Below, piece by piece: positions 47,848-55,667 of a DNA stretch of 64,000 nucleotides. The position numbers and the translations under genes were made by a program. Within the stretch, counting starts at the first letter, position 1. Every line of letters starts with the position of its first letter. The stretch is from positions 5,267,501 to 5,331,500 of the forward strand of contig NZ_CP011340.1 of NCBI RefSeq assembly GCF_001278075.1, given 5' to 3'. This DNA comes from Streptomyces pristinaespiralis. Lineage in GTDB: Bacteria; Actinomycetota; Actinomycetes; Streptomycetales; Streptomycetaceae. The notes under the pieces were generated by a model. That model was not told the DNA's origin. It saw only the letters and a program-made list of their open reading frames with translations, and made no database searches.

Positions 47848-49119
47848 TTGGCACGGAATATCGGCAGCCGGTACACGGCCCACCAGATCCTGGGGCGGGG
47901 CAGCGCCGGCACGGTGTGGCTCGGCGAAGGACCTGAGGGGCCTGTCGCCATCAAGCTTCTTCGCGAGGACCTCGCGTCCGACCAGGAGCTGGTCGGACGC
48001 TTCGTCCAGGAGCGCACCGCCCTGCTCGGGCTCGACCACCCCAGGGTCGTCGGCGTCCGCGACCTCGTCGTCGACGGCAACGACCTGGCGCTGGTCATGC
48101 AGCTCGTGCGCGGCACGGACCTGCGGACCCGTCTCGACCGTGAGCGCCGTCTCGCACCCGAGGCCGCCGTCGCGATCATCGCGGACGTCGCCGACGGCCT
48201 GGCGGCCGCCCACGCCGCGGGCATCGTGCACCGGGACGTCAAGCCGGAGAACATCCTGCTCGACATGGAGGGCCCGCTCGGCCCCGCCGGCTCGCACCCC
48301 GCGCTCCTCACCGACTTCGGCGTCGCCAAGCTGATCGACACCCCGCGCCGGACCAAGGCCCAGCGGCCCACCGGAAGCGGGGCGCCGAACCCCTCGGGCA
48401 TCATCGGCACCCCCGACTACATCGCTCCCGAGATCGTCGAGGGCCTGCCGCCCCGCGCGGCGGTCGACATCTACGCCCTCGCCACGGTCCTCTACGAGGT
48501 ACTGGCCGGCTTCACCCCCTTCGGCGGAGGCCACCCCGGCGCCGTGCTGCGCCGCCACGTCACAGAGACCGTGGTGCCCCTGCCCGGCATCCCCGACGAG
48601 CTGTGGCAGCTCATCGTCCAGTGCCTGGCCAAGGCGCCCGCCTCGCGGCTGCGCGCCTCCGAAGTGGCGGCCCGGCTGCACGACCTGCTCCCGACGCTGA
48701 AGGGGATCCCGCCCCTGGACGTCGACGAGCCCGACGCGGAGCCGGCCGCCGAGCCCTACGAGGACGCCCCGCCGCCCGCTCCGGGGGAGCCCCGCCGCCG
48801 CGGCGCCGTCCCGCTCGTCCCCGGCGCCGCCCCGGCCGATTCCAACCGCGACACCCACACCTCGATGCGCGTCCCCGCGCCGGACGAGCTCGCGGGCGGC
48901 GCCCACGGCACGGCGAGGGCGCCGCGCGCCCCCGGCCAGCGCCGGCCCGGGTCGGCCCGCAACAGGTCGACCGCGGTCCGCAGGCGCCGGATCACGCTCG
49001 GTGTCGCAGCCCTCGCCGTCGTCGCGGCGGTCGGCATCGGCGGCTGGCTGGCCGTGAGCGACGACGACGGCCAGGTGCCGCCCCCGGATTTCCAGCAGTC
49101 GGCCCCCTCGGACCCGTAG
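47848..49119 (+). CDS. pkaB: membrane Ser/Thr protein kinase PkaB
   Basis: 423 residues. Kinase domain (~8-285): [47 protein letters not shown]. An acidic, Pro-rich juxtamembrane region follows, then one TM helix near 393-415 ([22 protein letters not shown]) and a ~20-residue tail. TTG 47848 is chosen because GAGGGAG lies 5 nt upstream; a GTG/ATG start further upstream would add unrelated residues. Tandem with pkaA. Confidence 0.86.
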   Translation: MARNIGSRYTAHQILGRGSAGTVWLGEGPEGPVAIKLLREDLASDQELVGRFVQERTALLGLDHPRVVGVRDLVVDGNDLALVMQLVRGTDLRTRLDRERRLAPEAAVAIIADVADGLAAAHAAGIVHRDVKPENILLDMEGPLGPAGSHPALLTDFGVAKLIDTPRRTKAQRPTGSGAPNPSGIIGTPDYIAPEIVEGLPPRAAVDIYALATVLYEVLAGFTPFGGGHPGAVLRRHVTETVVPLPGIPDELWQLIVQCLAKAPASRLRASEVAARLHDLLPTLKGIPPLDVDEPDAEPAAEPYEDAPPPAPGEPRRRGAVPLVPGAAPADSNRDTHTSMRVPAPDELAGGAHGTARAPRAPGQRRPGSARNRSTAVRRRRITLGVAALAVVAAVGIGGWLAVSDDDGQVPPPDFQQSAPSDP

Positions 49120-49180
49120 CGCCGCCGTCGGCCGTCCGGGGCCATCACGGGTCCGGCCGCTCAGCCGTTACGCTGGACCC

Positions 49181-50287
49181 GTGGCAGTCGTCGATGTATC
49201 CGAAGAGCTGAAGTCCCTTTCCTCGACCATGGGGTCGATCGAGGCCGTTCTGGACCTCGACAGGATGAGGGCAGACATCGCCGTGCTCGAGGAGCAGGCG
49301 GCGGCACCGTCCCTGTGGGACGACCCCGAGGCGGCGCAGAAGATCACCAGCAAGCTTTCCCACCTCCAGGCCGAGGTCCGCAAGACGGAGGCACTCCGCG
49401 GCCGGATCGACGACCTCGAGATCCTCTTCGAGCTCGCGGAGGCCGAGGACGACCCGGACGCCCGGGCCGAGGCCGAGGCCGAGCTCGAGTCGGTGCGCAA
49501 GGCGCTGGACGAGATGGAGGTCCGCACCCTCCTGTCCGGCGAGTACGACGAGCGCGAGGCGCTGGTCAACATCCGCGCCGAGGCCGGCGGCGTCGACGCG
49601 GCGGACTTCGCCGAGCAGCTCCAGCGCATGTACCTGCGCTGGGCCGAGCGGCACAACTACGGCACCGAGGTGTACGAGACGTCGTACGCGGAGGAGGCCG
49701 GCATCAAGTCGACCACCTTCGTCGTCAAGGCGCCCTACGCGTACGGCACGCTCTCCGTCGAGCAGGGCACGCACCGGCTGGTGCGCATCTCGCCCTTCGA
49801 CAACCAGGGCCGCCGTCAGACGTCCTTCGCGGGCGTCGAGGTCCTGCCGGTCGTCGAGAAGACCGATCACATCGAGATCGACGAGTCCGAGCTGCGCGTG
49901 GACGTCTACCGCGCGTCGGGCCCCGGCGGCCAGGGCGTCAACACCACCGACTCCGCGGTGCGGCTGACGCACATCCCGACGGGCATCGTGGTGTCCTGCC
50001 AGAACGAGCGCTCGCAGATCCAGAACAAGGCGAGCGCGATGAACGTCCTCCAGGCGAAGCTGCTCGAGCGCCGCCGTCAGGAGGAGCAGGCCAGGATGGA
50101 CGCCCTCAAGGGCGACGGCGGCAACTCCTGGGGCAACCAGATGCGTTCGTACGTGCTGCACCCGTACCAGATGGTCAAGGACCTGCGGACGGACTTCGAA
50201 GTGGGCAACCCGCAGTCGGTCCTTGACGGTGAGATCGACGGCTTCCTCGAAGCGGGAATTCGCTGGCGCAAGCAGCAGGACAAGTAG
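49181..50287 (+). CDS. prfB: peptide chain release factor 2
   Basis: 368 residues. RF2 recognises UGA/UAA and triggers peptide release. The SPF anticodon-like motif lies at ~204-206 ([11 protein letters not shown]) and the GGQ motif at 249-251 ([10 protein letters not shown]). The frame is continuous from GTG 49181, so the programmed +1 frameshift of E. coli prfB is absent. It precedes ftsEX with two small genes between. Confidence 0.96.
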   Translation: MAVVDVSEELKSLSSTMGSIEAVLDLDRMRADIAVLEEQAAAPSLWDDPEAAQKITSKLSHLQAEVRKTEALRGRIDDLEILFELAEAEDDPDARAEAEAELESVRKALDEMEVRTLLSGEYDEREALVNIRAEAGGVDAADFAEQLQRMYLRWAERHNYGTEVYETSYAEEAGIKSTTFVVKAPYAYGTLSVEQGTHRLVRISPFDNQGRRQTSFAGVEVLPVVEKTDHIEIDESELRVDVYRASGPGGQGVNTTDSAVRLTHIPTGIVVSCQNERSQIQNKASAMNVLQAKLLERRRQEEQARMDALKGDGGNSWGNQMRSYVLHPYQMVKDLRTDFEVGNPQSVLDGEIDGFLEAGIRWRKQQDK

Positions 50288-50304
50288 CGAAGAGCTTTGT
50301 CGAC

Positions 50305-50341
50305 AAGGGAACTGCCGCCCAGGGGGCGGCAGTTCCCTTTT
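50305..50341 (+). terminator. prfB intrinsic terminator
   Basis: 16-bp perfect stem AAGGGAACTGCCGCCC / GGGCGGCAGTTCCCTT followed by a TTTT run. A textbook Rho-independent terminator 17 nt after the prfB stop. Confidence 0.95.
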
Positions 50342-50347
50342 ATGTCA

Positions 50348-50376
50348 CAGTTGCATCCCCGCAGGTCAGGCAACTG
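50348..50376. promoter_or_regulatory. inverted repeat upstream of surface protein gene
   Basis: CAGTTGC-N15-GCAACTG is a perfect 7-bp inverted repeat; TGTCA/TGACA edges extend the symmetry with a 2-nt offset. About 180 bp upstream of the sortase-substrate gene, so a plausible operator. The binding protein is not known. Confidence 0.35.
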
Positions 50377-50556
50377 ACAGCATTTCGGACATCGCGTCCG
50401 CTAACGACCTTGACGCCCTTGCCAGAACTGGGAAAGGTGGCACGCGGCATGCGTAATTCTGGGGCGTGTGTGAACGGGGGCAAGCGCAACGGCTCCTGGA
50501 CCCGCTGCCCCTGACGCTGCTCCGACAACGAGATAGCTACTGGGGGTAGCAGCCAG

Positions 50557-51210
50557 ATGACCAAAAAGACGCGGATCCGTGTCGCACGTATAGCCGCCGG
50601 CGCCGTGATCGCCGCGGGTGCGTCGCTGACCGCCGCAGGCGCCGCGAGCGCCGTCGGGATCGGGATCGACGTCGGCCCCGTCCAGGTGTCGGCCAACGCC
50701 GACGAGAGCGGCATCGACGCCGGTATCGGCATCCAGGACGAGCCCTGCGAGATCGACCCGACGCTCTGCACGCCGACGACCCCGCCGGTCGACCCGCCGA
50801 CCACTCCGCCGGTGGACCCGCCGACGACCCCGCCGGTCGACCCGCCGACCACTCCGCCGGTGGACCCGCCCACGACCCCGCCGGTCGACCCGGACCCCTC
50901 CGAGGACCCGACCGAGAACCCCGACCCGACGCCGAGCAACCCGGGCAACCCGGGCAACGGCGACGGTAACGACAACGACACCGACGGTGGCGTCATCGAC
51001 GGTGACGCTCCGGTCGGCGGCGGTGACGGTACCGACACCGACAACGCCGGTTCCGAGCCGGTGCAGCAGGGTGAGGCCAAGGAGGAGCTGGCGGAGACCG
51101 GCGCCGCCGAGACCACCTTCCTGCTGCTGGGCGCCGCGACGATGATCGCCGGTGGCATCGGCTTCCGTATGCTGCCGCGCCTCGTCGGTGGCGGACGCAC
51201 CGTTGCCTGA
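50557..51210 (+). CDS. sortase-anchored proline-repeat surface protein
   Basis: 217 residues. Basic N-terminus plus hydrophobic core and AAGAASA/VGIG cleavage region (signal peptide ~1-32). A short mature domain has two Cys (PCEIDPTLC), then five PTTPPVDP repeats (residues ~73-112) and an Asp/Asn/Gly-rich segment. The C-terminus is a cell-wall sorting signal: LAETG, hydrophobic helix TTFLLLGAATMIAGGIGF, then Arg-containing tail. LAxTG is the signal preferred by streptomycete class E sortases. It is probably covalently linked to peptidoglycan. Function of the mature part unknown. Confidence 0.85.
   Translation: MTKKTRIRVARIAAGAVIAAGASLTAAGAASAVGIGIDVGPVQVSANADESGIDAGIGIQDEPCEIDPTLCTPTTPPVDPPTTPPVDPPTTPPVDPPTTPPVDPPTTPPVDPDPSEDPTENPDPTPSNPGNPGNGDGNDNDTDGGVIDGDAPVGGGDGTDTDNAGSEPVQQGEAKEELAETGAAETTFLLLGAATMIAGGIGFRMLPRLVGGGRTVA
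50773..50892 (+). repeat. five 24-bp tandem repeats (48-bp higher-order unit)
   Basis: Five tandem units encoding PTTPPVDP. At DNA level units 1, 3 and 5 use ACGACCCCGCCGGTCGACCC and units 2 and 4 use ACCACTCCGCCGGTGGACCC. The array therefore grew by duplicating a 48-bp pair, which points to recent slippage or recombination. Confidence 0.9.
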
Positions 51211-51241
51211 CGGCACAGTGCGTAGCTGACGGATCGCACAG

Positions 51242-51274
51242 AAGGGCCCGGAGTGCACGCACTCCGGGCCCTTT
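51242..51274. terminator. bidirectional terminator after surface protein gene
   Basis: Stem AAGGGCCCGGAGTGC / GCACTCCGGGCCCTT, nearly a full palindrome, with TTTCG following. It sits between the surface protein gene and the convergent small zinc-ribbon gene. Confidence 0.85.
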
Positions 51275-51324
51275 CGTCGTTCCACTGCCCCGGCCGCCCG
51301 GCCGGAGCGGCTCGTGGGGCGCTC

Positions 51325-51507
51325 CTACACCGCCAGCAGGGCCACCGCGGCGACCAGCACCACCAGCAGGGCCAGCAGGGTCACCGGGCTCAGGCCGGCG
51401 AAGGGGCCGTCCTGCTGCAGCCGCTCACGATTCGCCCGGCACACCGGGCAACGGCCCTCGGCGACAGGCGCCGCGCAGTTGGCGCACACCAATCGGTCAT
51501 AGGTCAT
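51325..51507 (-). CDS. small zinc-ribbon membrane protein
   Basis: 60 residues. Two CxxC pairs (VCANCAAP and CPVCRANRE) form a zinc ribbon in the first ~30 residues; one C-terminal TM helix follows (VTLLALLVVLVAAVALLAV). ATG 51507 has GGGAGAGGAGAG directly upstream. The frame continues upstream without other starts of merit. Conserved small protein of unknown function located between prfB and ftsE. Confidence 0.75.
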   Translation of the reverse strand: MTYDRLVCANCAAPVAEGRCPVCRANRERLQQDGPFAGLSPVTLLALLVVLVAAVALLAV

Positions 51508-51755
51508 GCGCTCTCCTCTCCCGCGCCGGGGCCGCAGGCGCGGACCGCAAGCACATTTCTCTCGGGACAACGCCCGGGGAAACGCGACTGTTCCCCTACC
51601 ACTGTGCCAGCTCCCGCGCTTTTCGTCGCGGGCCGCCGGATTTGCCCCCTCATCGGTGAACGGACAAAATGCGCAAGTCAGGACGGGGACTGCGCGGCCG
51701 TGGCGCAGTCGCGTAAGGTCACGCTCACCTACTCCCGGCCGACCGTGGTGCACCC

Positions 51756-52445
51756 GTGATCCGATTCGACAACGTCTCCAAGACATACCCCAGGCAGAAC
51801 CGACCTGCTCTGCGCGACGTCTCCCTCGAGATCGAGAAGGGCGAGTTCGTCTTCCTCGTGGGCTCTTCCGGCTCGGGCAAGTCGACGTTCCTGCGGCTGG
51901 TCCTGCGTGAGGAGCGCGCCAGTCAGGGCATGGTCCATGTCCTGGGCAAGGACCTGGCCAGGCTCTCCAACTGGAAGGTGCCTCAGATGCGCCGCCAGCT
52001 GGGCACCGTTTTCCAGGACTTCCGCCTCCTGCCCAACAAGACCGTCGCGGAGAACGTGGCGTTCGCCCAGGAGGTCATCGGCAAGCCGCGTGGCGAGATC
52101 CGCAAGGCCGTGCCCCAGGTGCTCGACCTCGTCGGGCTCGGCGGCAAGGAGGACCGGATGCCCGGCGAGCTGTCCGGCGGTGAGCAGCAGCGTGTGGCCA
52201 TCGCCCGTGCCTTCGTCAACCGCCCCATGCTGCTCATCGCGGACGAGCCGACGGGAAACCTCGACCCGCAGACCTCTGTCGGCATCATGAAGCTGCTGGA
52301 CAGGATCAACCGCACGGGCACCACGGTGATCATGGCGACCCACGACCAGAACATCGTCGACCAGATGCGCAAGCGCGTCATCGAGCTCGAGAAGGGCCGT
52401 CTCGTACGCGACCAGGCGCGCGGCGTCTACGGCTACCAGCACTGA
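51756..52445 (+). CDS. ftsE: cell division ABC ATPase FtsE
   Basis: 229 residues. Walker [10 protein letters not shown], signature [14 protein letters not shown], Walker [13 protein letters not shown], switch His in ATHDQ. With FtsX it forms a mechanotransmission ABC complex that activates peptidoglycan hydrolases during division and sporulation septation. GTG 51756 gives the conserved [11 protein letters not shown] start. ftsX follows 32 nt downstream in the same operon. Confidence 0.96.
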   Translation: MIRFDNVSKTYPRQNRPALRDVSLEIEKGEFVFLVGSSGSGKSTFLRLVLREERASQGMVHVLGKDLARLSNWKVPQMRRQLGTVFQDFRLLPNKTVAENVAFAQEVIGKPRGEIRKAVPQVLDLVGLGGKEDRMPGELSGGEQQRVAIARAFVNRPMLLIADEPTGNLDPQTSVGIMKLLDRINRTGTTVIMATHDQNIVDQMRKRVIELEKGRLVRDQARGVYGYQH

Positions 52446-52477
52446 GCCCGGACAGACTGAAAGGCTGAAAGCACGCC

Positions 52478-53395
52478 ATGCGCGCCCAGTTCGTGATGTC
52501 GGAGATCGGTGTCGGTCTCCGCCGCAATCTCACGATGACCTTCGCGGTGATCGTCTCCGTAGCCCTCTCGCTCGCCCTGTTCGGCGGCGCGCTGCTCATG
52601 CGTGAGCAGGTCAGCACGATGAAGGACTTCTGGTACGACAAGGTCAACGTCTCCATCTTCCTCTGCAACAAGAACGACGCGGCGACCTCGCCCCAGTGCG
52701 CCAAGGGGGCCGTCACCACCGCGCAGAAGGAGCAGATCGAGGCCGATCTGAAGAAGATGGACGTCGTCGACGTGGTCCACCACGAGACGGCGGAACAGGC
52801 GTACAAGCACTACCGCGAGCAGTACGGCGACACCCCCATCGCGTCCACCATCACCCCGGACCAGATGCAGGAGTCGTTCCGGGTGAAGCTGGACGACCCG
52901 GAGAAGTACAAGGTCGTGGCGACCGCCTTCGCCGGCCGGGACGGGGTGCAGTCCGTCCAGGACCAGCGCAACATCCTGGAGAACCTCTTCTCCCTGATGA
53001 ACGGCATGAACGTGGCCGCCATCTTCGTCATGGGCCTGATGCTGATCATCGCGCTGATGCTCATCGTCAACACCGTGCGCGTCTCGGCGTTCAGCCGTCG
53101 GCGTGAGACCGGCATCATGCGGCTCGTCGGCGCCTCGAGCTTCTACATCCAGATGCCGTTCATCATGGAGGCCGCGTTCGCGGGCCTGTTGGGCGGTGCG
53201 GTCGCCTCCGTGATGCTGCTGGTGGGCCGTTACTTCCTGATCGACCACGGCCTGGCGCTCTCCGAGAAGATGCAGCTGGTCAACTTCATCGGCTGGGACG
53301 CCGTGATCACCAAGTTGCCGCTGGTTCTGGCGATCGGGCTGCTGATGCCCGCTGTGGCTGCTTTCGTCGCATTGCGCAAGTACCTGAAGGTGTGA
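52478..53395 (+). CDS. ftsX: cell division protein FtsX
   Basis: 305 residues. TM1 near 20-42, an extracytoplasmic domain near 43-175 that in actinobacteria binds cell-wall hydrolase partners, then three TM helices (AAIFVMGLMLIIALMLIVNT, AGLLGGAVASVMLLVG, LPLVLAIGLLMPAVAAFVA) with the family GIMRLVGASSFYIQMPF loop. Normal length; ends ALRKYLKV. Partner of FtsE; a terminator follows. Confidence 0.96.
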   Translation: MRAQFVMSEIGVGLRRNLTMTFAVIVSVALSLALFGGALLMREQVSTMKDFWYDKVNVSIFLCNKNDAATSPQCAKGAVTTAQKEQIEADLKKMDVVDVVHHETAEQAYKHYREQYGDTPIASTITPDQMQESFRVKLDDPEKYKVVATAFAGRDGVQSVQDQRNILENLFSLMNGMNVAAIFVMGLMLIIALMLIVNTVRVSAFSRRRETGIMRLVGASSFYIQMPFIMEAAFAGLLGGAVASVMLLVGRYFLIDHGLALSEKMQLVNFIGWDAVITKLPLVLAIGLLMPAVAAFVALRKYLKV

Positions 53396-53405
53396 CAAGT
53401 GCCCC

Positions 53406-53441
53406 GGGCGCCGTGCGGTCAACCTCCGTACGGCGCCCTTT
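53406..53441 (+). terminator. ftsX terminator
   Basis: Stem GGGCGCCGTGCGG / CCGTACGGCGCCC (13 bp, one G-U pair), loop TCAACCT, then TTTG. Begins 11 nt after the ftsX stop and separates ftsEX from the protease gene. Confidence 0.8.
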
Positions 53442-53462
53442 GCTTGTCCTAGACTCGACGCC

Positions 53463-54620
53463 ATGTCGGACCCCGAGTTCAGTCCCCGGCCCCACGGCAT
53501 CCGCCGCGGGGCCGCACTGACGTTGGCTTTCGGAGTCGTCCTCGCCACTGCCGCGGCCACCAACTGCCTGCCGCACGACGAGCCGGCCCCGCCCCGTCCG
53601 CTCTCCGCACACGCCGCCGCCGCGACGGTGGACCGTGAGGACGTCGCCCGCGCCGCCGCGAAGGCCGCGGCGGAGGGGAAGTCGGGCACGAAGGCGGCGG
53701 AGGAGGTCGTCAGCCGCAGCGGCGACCGCTGGGGCGCCGTCTACGACAAGCACGAGTACGAGGAGTTCGCCAAGGCGCTCGAGGGCGAGTACACCGGCGT
53801 GGGCCTCGGCGCGAGACGCGCCGCGGACGGCCGGATCGAGGTCGCCAGGGTGCAGCCCGGCAGCCCCGCGGAGCGGGCCGGGATAAGGCCCCGCGACCGT
53901 ATCCTCGCGATCGACGGCCGCGACACCGCACGCAGGCCGGTCACCGAGGTCGTCGCCCTGCTCCGGGGCGCCGACGGCACCGCCGTGACGGTGGACCTGG
54001 AACGCGACGGGCGCCGCTGGTCCGAGACCTTGACGCGTGCCCTGCTGACCACCGAGACGGTCACCGTGGACCGGCTGCCCGACGGCGCCGTGGTGATCAG
54101 GGTCTCCTCGTTCACCAAGGGCACCGGCGAGCGGGTGCGGAAGGCCGTGCGCGAGGCCCCCGCCGGCGCCGGGGTCCTGCTCGACCTGCGCGGCAACGCG
54201 GGCGGCCTCGTCTCCGAAGCGGTCACCGCGGCTTCGGCCTTCCTCGACGGCGGCCTCGTCGCCACGTACGACGTCCGCGGCGAGCAGCGCGCTCTCCACG
54301 CCGAGCAGGGCGGTGACACCGAGCGGCCCGTCGTCACACTCGTCGACGCCGGCACCATGAGCGCCGCCGAGCTCGTCACCGGAGCGCTCAAGGACCGAGG
54401 CCGCGCGGTCACCGTCGGTACGCGGACCTTCGGCAAGGGCTCGGTGCAGATGCCGAGCCGGCTGCCCGACGGTTCGGTGGCGGAGCTCACCGTCGGTCAC
54501 TACCGGACCCCGTCCGGTCACAGCGTCGACGAGAAGGGCATCGCTCCCGACCTCGTGGCCCCCGAAGGGGCCGAGAAACGGGCCCGGACGGTATTGAGTG
54601 GCCTCGGGGGAGGGTCGTAG
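53463..54620 (+). CDS. S41 C-terminal processing protease, CtpA-like
   Basis: 385 residues. One N-terminal membrane segment (~19-34) makes it an anchored extracytoplasmic protease. The PDZ domain spans ~105-180 (GVGLGARR..., VQPGSPAERAGIRPRDRILA). The catalytic dyad is Ser300 in DAGTMSAAELV and Lys325 in TFGKGSVQM; LLDLRGNAGGLV is the usual S41 motif. It may process periplasmic proteins or cell-wall enzymes, possibly linked to FtsEX by position. Followed 18 nt later by smpB. Confidence 0.92.
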   Translation: MSDPEFSPRPHGIRRGAALTLAFGVVLATAAATNCLPHDEPAPPRPLSAHAAAATVDREDVARAAAKAAAEGKSGTKAAEEVVSRSGDRWGAVYDKHEYEEFAKALEGEYTGVGLGARRAADGRIEVARVQPGSPAERAGIRPRDRILAIDGRDTARRPVTEVVALLRGADGTAVTVDLERDGRRWSETLTRALLTTETVTVDRLPDGAVVIRVSSFTKGTGERVRKAVREAPAGAGVLLDLRGNAGGLVSEAVTAASAFLDGGLVATYDVRGEQRALHAEQGGDTERPVVTLVDAGTMSAAELVTGALKDRGRAVTVGTRTFGKGSVQMPSRLPDGSVAELTVGHYRTPSGHSVDEKGIAPDLVAPEGAEKRARTVLSGLGGGS

Positions 54621-54639
54621 TGCGAAAATGACCGCACTA
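54618..54639 (+). promoter_or_regulatory. hairpin joining protease stop and smpB start
   Basis: TAGTGCG-AAAATGAC-CGCACTA is a perfect 7-bp stem. Its left arm begins with the protease stop codon TAG and its right arm ends on the A of the smpB ATG. The nearest Shine-Dalgarno-like run, GGGGGAGGG (54606-54614), is 24 nt from the ATG in linear sequence but only ~3 nt when the hairpin folds. It could therefore set smpB translation. Confidence 0.5.
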
Positions 54640-55118
54640 TGGCTAAGGAAACAGGGCGCAAACTGATCGCGCAGAACAAGAAGGCGCGGCACGACTACCA
54701 CATCCTCGACACCTACGAGTGCGGTCTCGTGCTGATGGGCACCGAGGTGAAGTCGCTGCGCCAGGGCCGGGCCTCGCTCGCGGACGGCTTCGTCCAGATC
54801 GACGGCAACGAGGCGTGGCTGCACAACGTCCACGTGCCGGAGTACAGCCAGGGCACCTGGACGAACCACAGCGCGCGCCGCAAGCGCAAGCTGCTGATGC
54901 ACCGCGAAGAGATCGACAAGCTGGAGTCGAAGTCGCAGGAGACGGGGCACACCATCGTGCCGCTGGCGCTGTACTTCAAGGACGGCCGGGCGAAGGTCGA
55001 GATCGCGCTGGCGAAGGGCAAGAAGGAGTACGACAAGCGCCAGACGCTGCGCGAGAAGCAGGACCGCCGCGAGGCGGACCGCGCGATGTCCGCCGTCCGT
55101 CGGAAGCAGCGGGCGTAG
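54639..55118 (+). CDS. smpB: tmRNA-binding protein SmpB
   Basis: 159 residues. Binds tmRNA and delivers it to stalled ribosomes for trans-translation. Family motifs: [65 protein letters not shown], and a basic tail [20 protein letters not shown]. Lies directly upstream of ssrA, the usual partner arrangement. Confidence 0.97.
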   Translation: MAKETGRKLIAQNKKARHDYHILDTYECGLVLMGTEVKSLRQGRASLADGFVQIDGNEAWLHNVHVPEYSQGTWTNHSARRKRKLLMHREEIDKLESKSQETGHTIVPLALYFKDGRAKVEIALAKGKKEYDKRQTLREKQDRREADRAMSAVRRKQRA

Positions 55119-55270
55119 CCCGGGCCGGCGCGGGCCACGGCCGTGCGCGGCCGTGCGGAATAGGCTGGCACCGGCCTGCGTTGTTCACGTACGATGGCAC
55201 CTGCCCCGCAAGGTCGGGGTGCGGCCCCGCAAGGGGTCTTGAGCTGTAACAATTCAAAAGTGGTCAACAT

Positions 55271-55637
55271 GGGGATGATCGGTTTCGACAGCGGATGTCG
55301 AAGCAGGGGAAGCGTGTCGAGGAAGCGGCAATGATCTCGTAAACCATATGTCGCAACCAATAATCGCCAACACCAAGCGCGATTCCTTCGCCCTCGCTGC
55401 CTAAGTAGCGACTTGCGAAGTGTCAGCCCGGGGCTGTTCCCGACCCGGATCCTGGCATCAGCTAGGGAACTAAACCTACGAACCCGGTCACGGGGTGCGT
55501 AGGGAAACCAAACAGTGACTGAGCCCGTCGGAGACTTGTCCGCGTGATCTCCGGGGCTGAGAAAAGCGCAGCGGACTGCACACGGAGAAGCCCTGATTCT
55601 GCACCGTTGGACGCGGGTTCGATTCCCGCCATCTCCA
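55271..55637 (+). ncRNA. ssrA: transfer-messenger RNA
   Basis: tmRNA of ~367 nt. The 5' end GGGGATGATCGGTTTCGACAG pairs with 3' CATCTCC to form the tRNA-like acceptor stem; the T-loop GGTTCGATTCCC lies near 55615-55627. The tag reading frame at 55366-55404 encodes ANTKRDSFALAA followed by TAA, preceded by the usual un-encoded Ala. The CCA end is not encoded. This tag is 4 residues shorter than the ANTKRDSSQQAFALAA I recall for S. coelicolor. A TACGAT -10-like box at 55190 may be its promoter. Confidence 0.95.
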
Positions 55638-55667
55638 CTCATCCCATGTACGACAAAGGCTCGGCGG

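Noticed and set aside
45904..48906. A 1000-codon minus-strand open frame opposite pkaA/pkaB
   Set aside because: Composition typical of antisense shadows; both kinases are complete on the plus strand.
50773..50892. Regular tandem repeats resembling a CRISPR array
   Set aside because: No spacers; the units are contiguous, in frame and encode PTTPPVDP.
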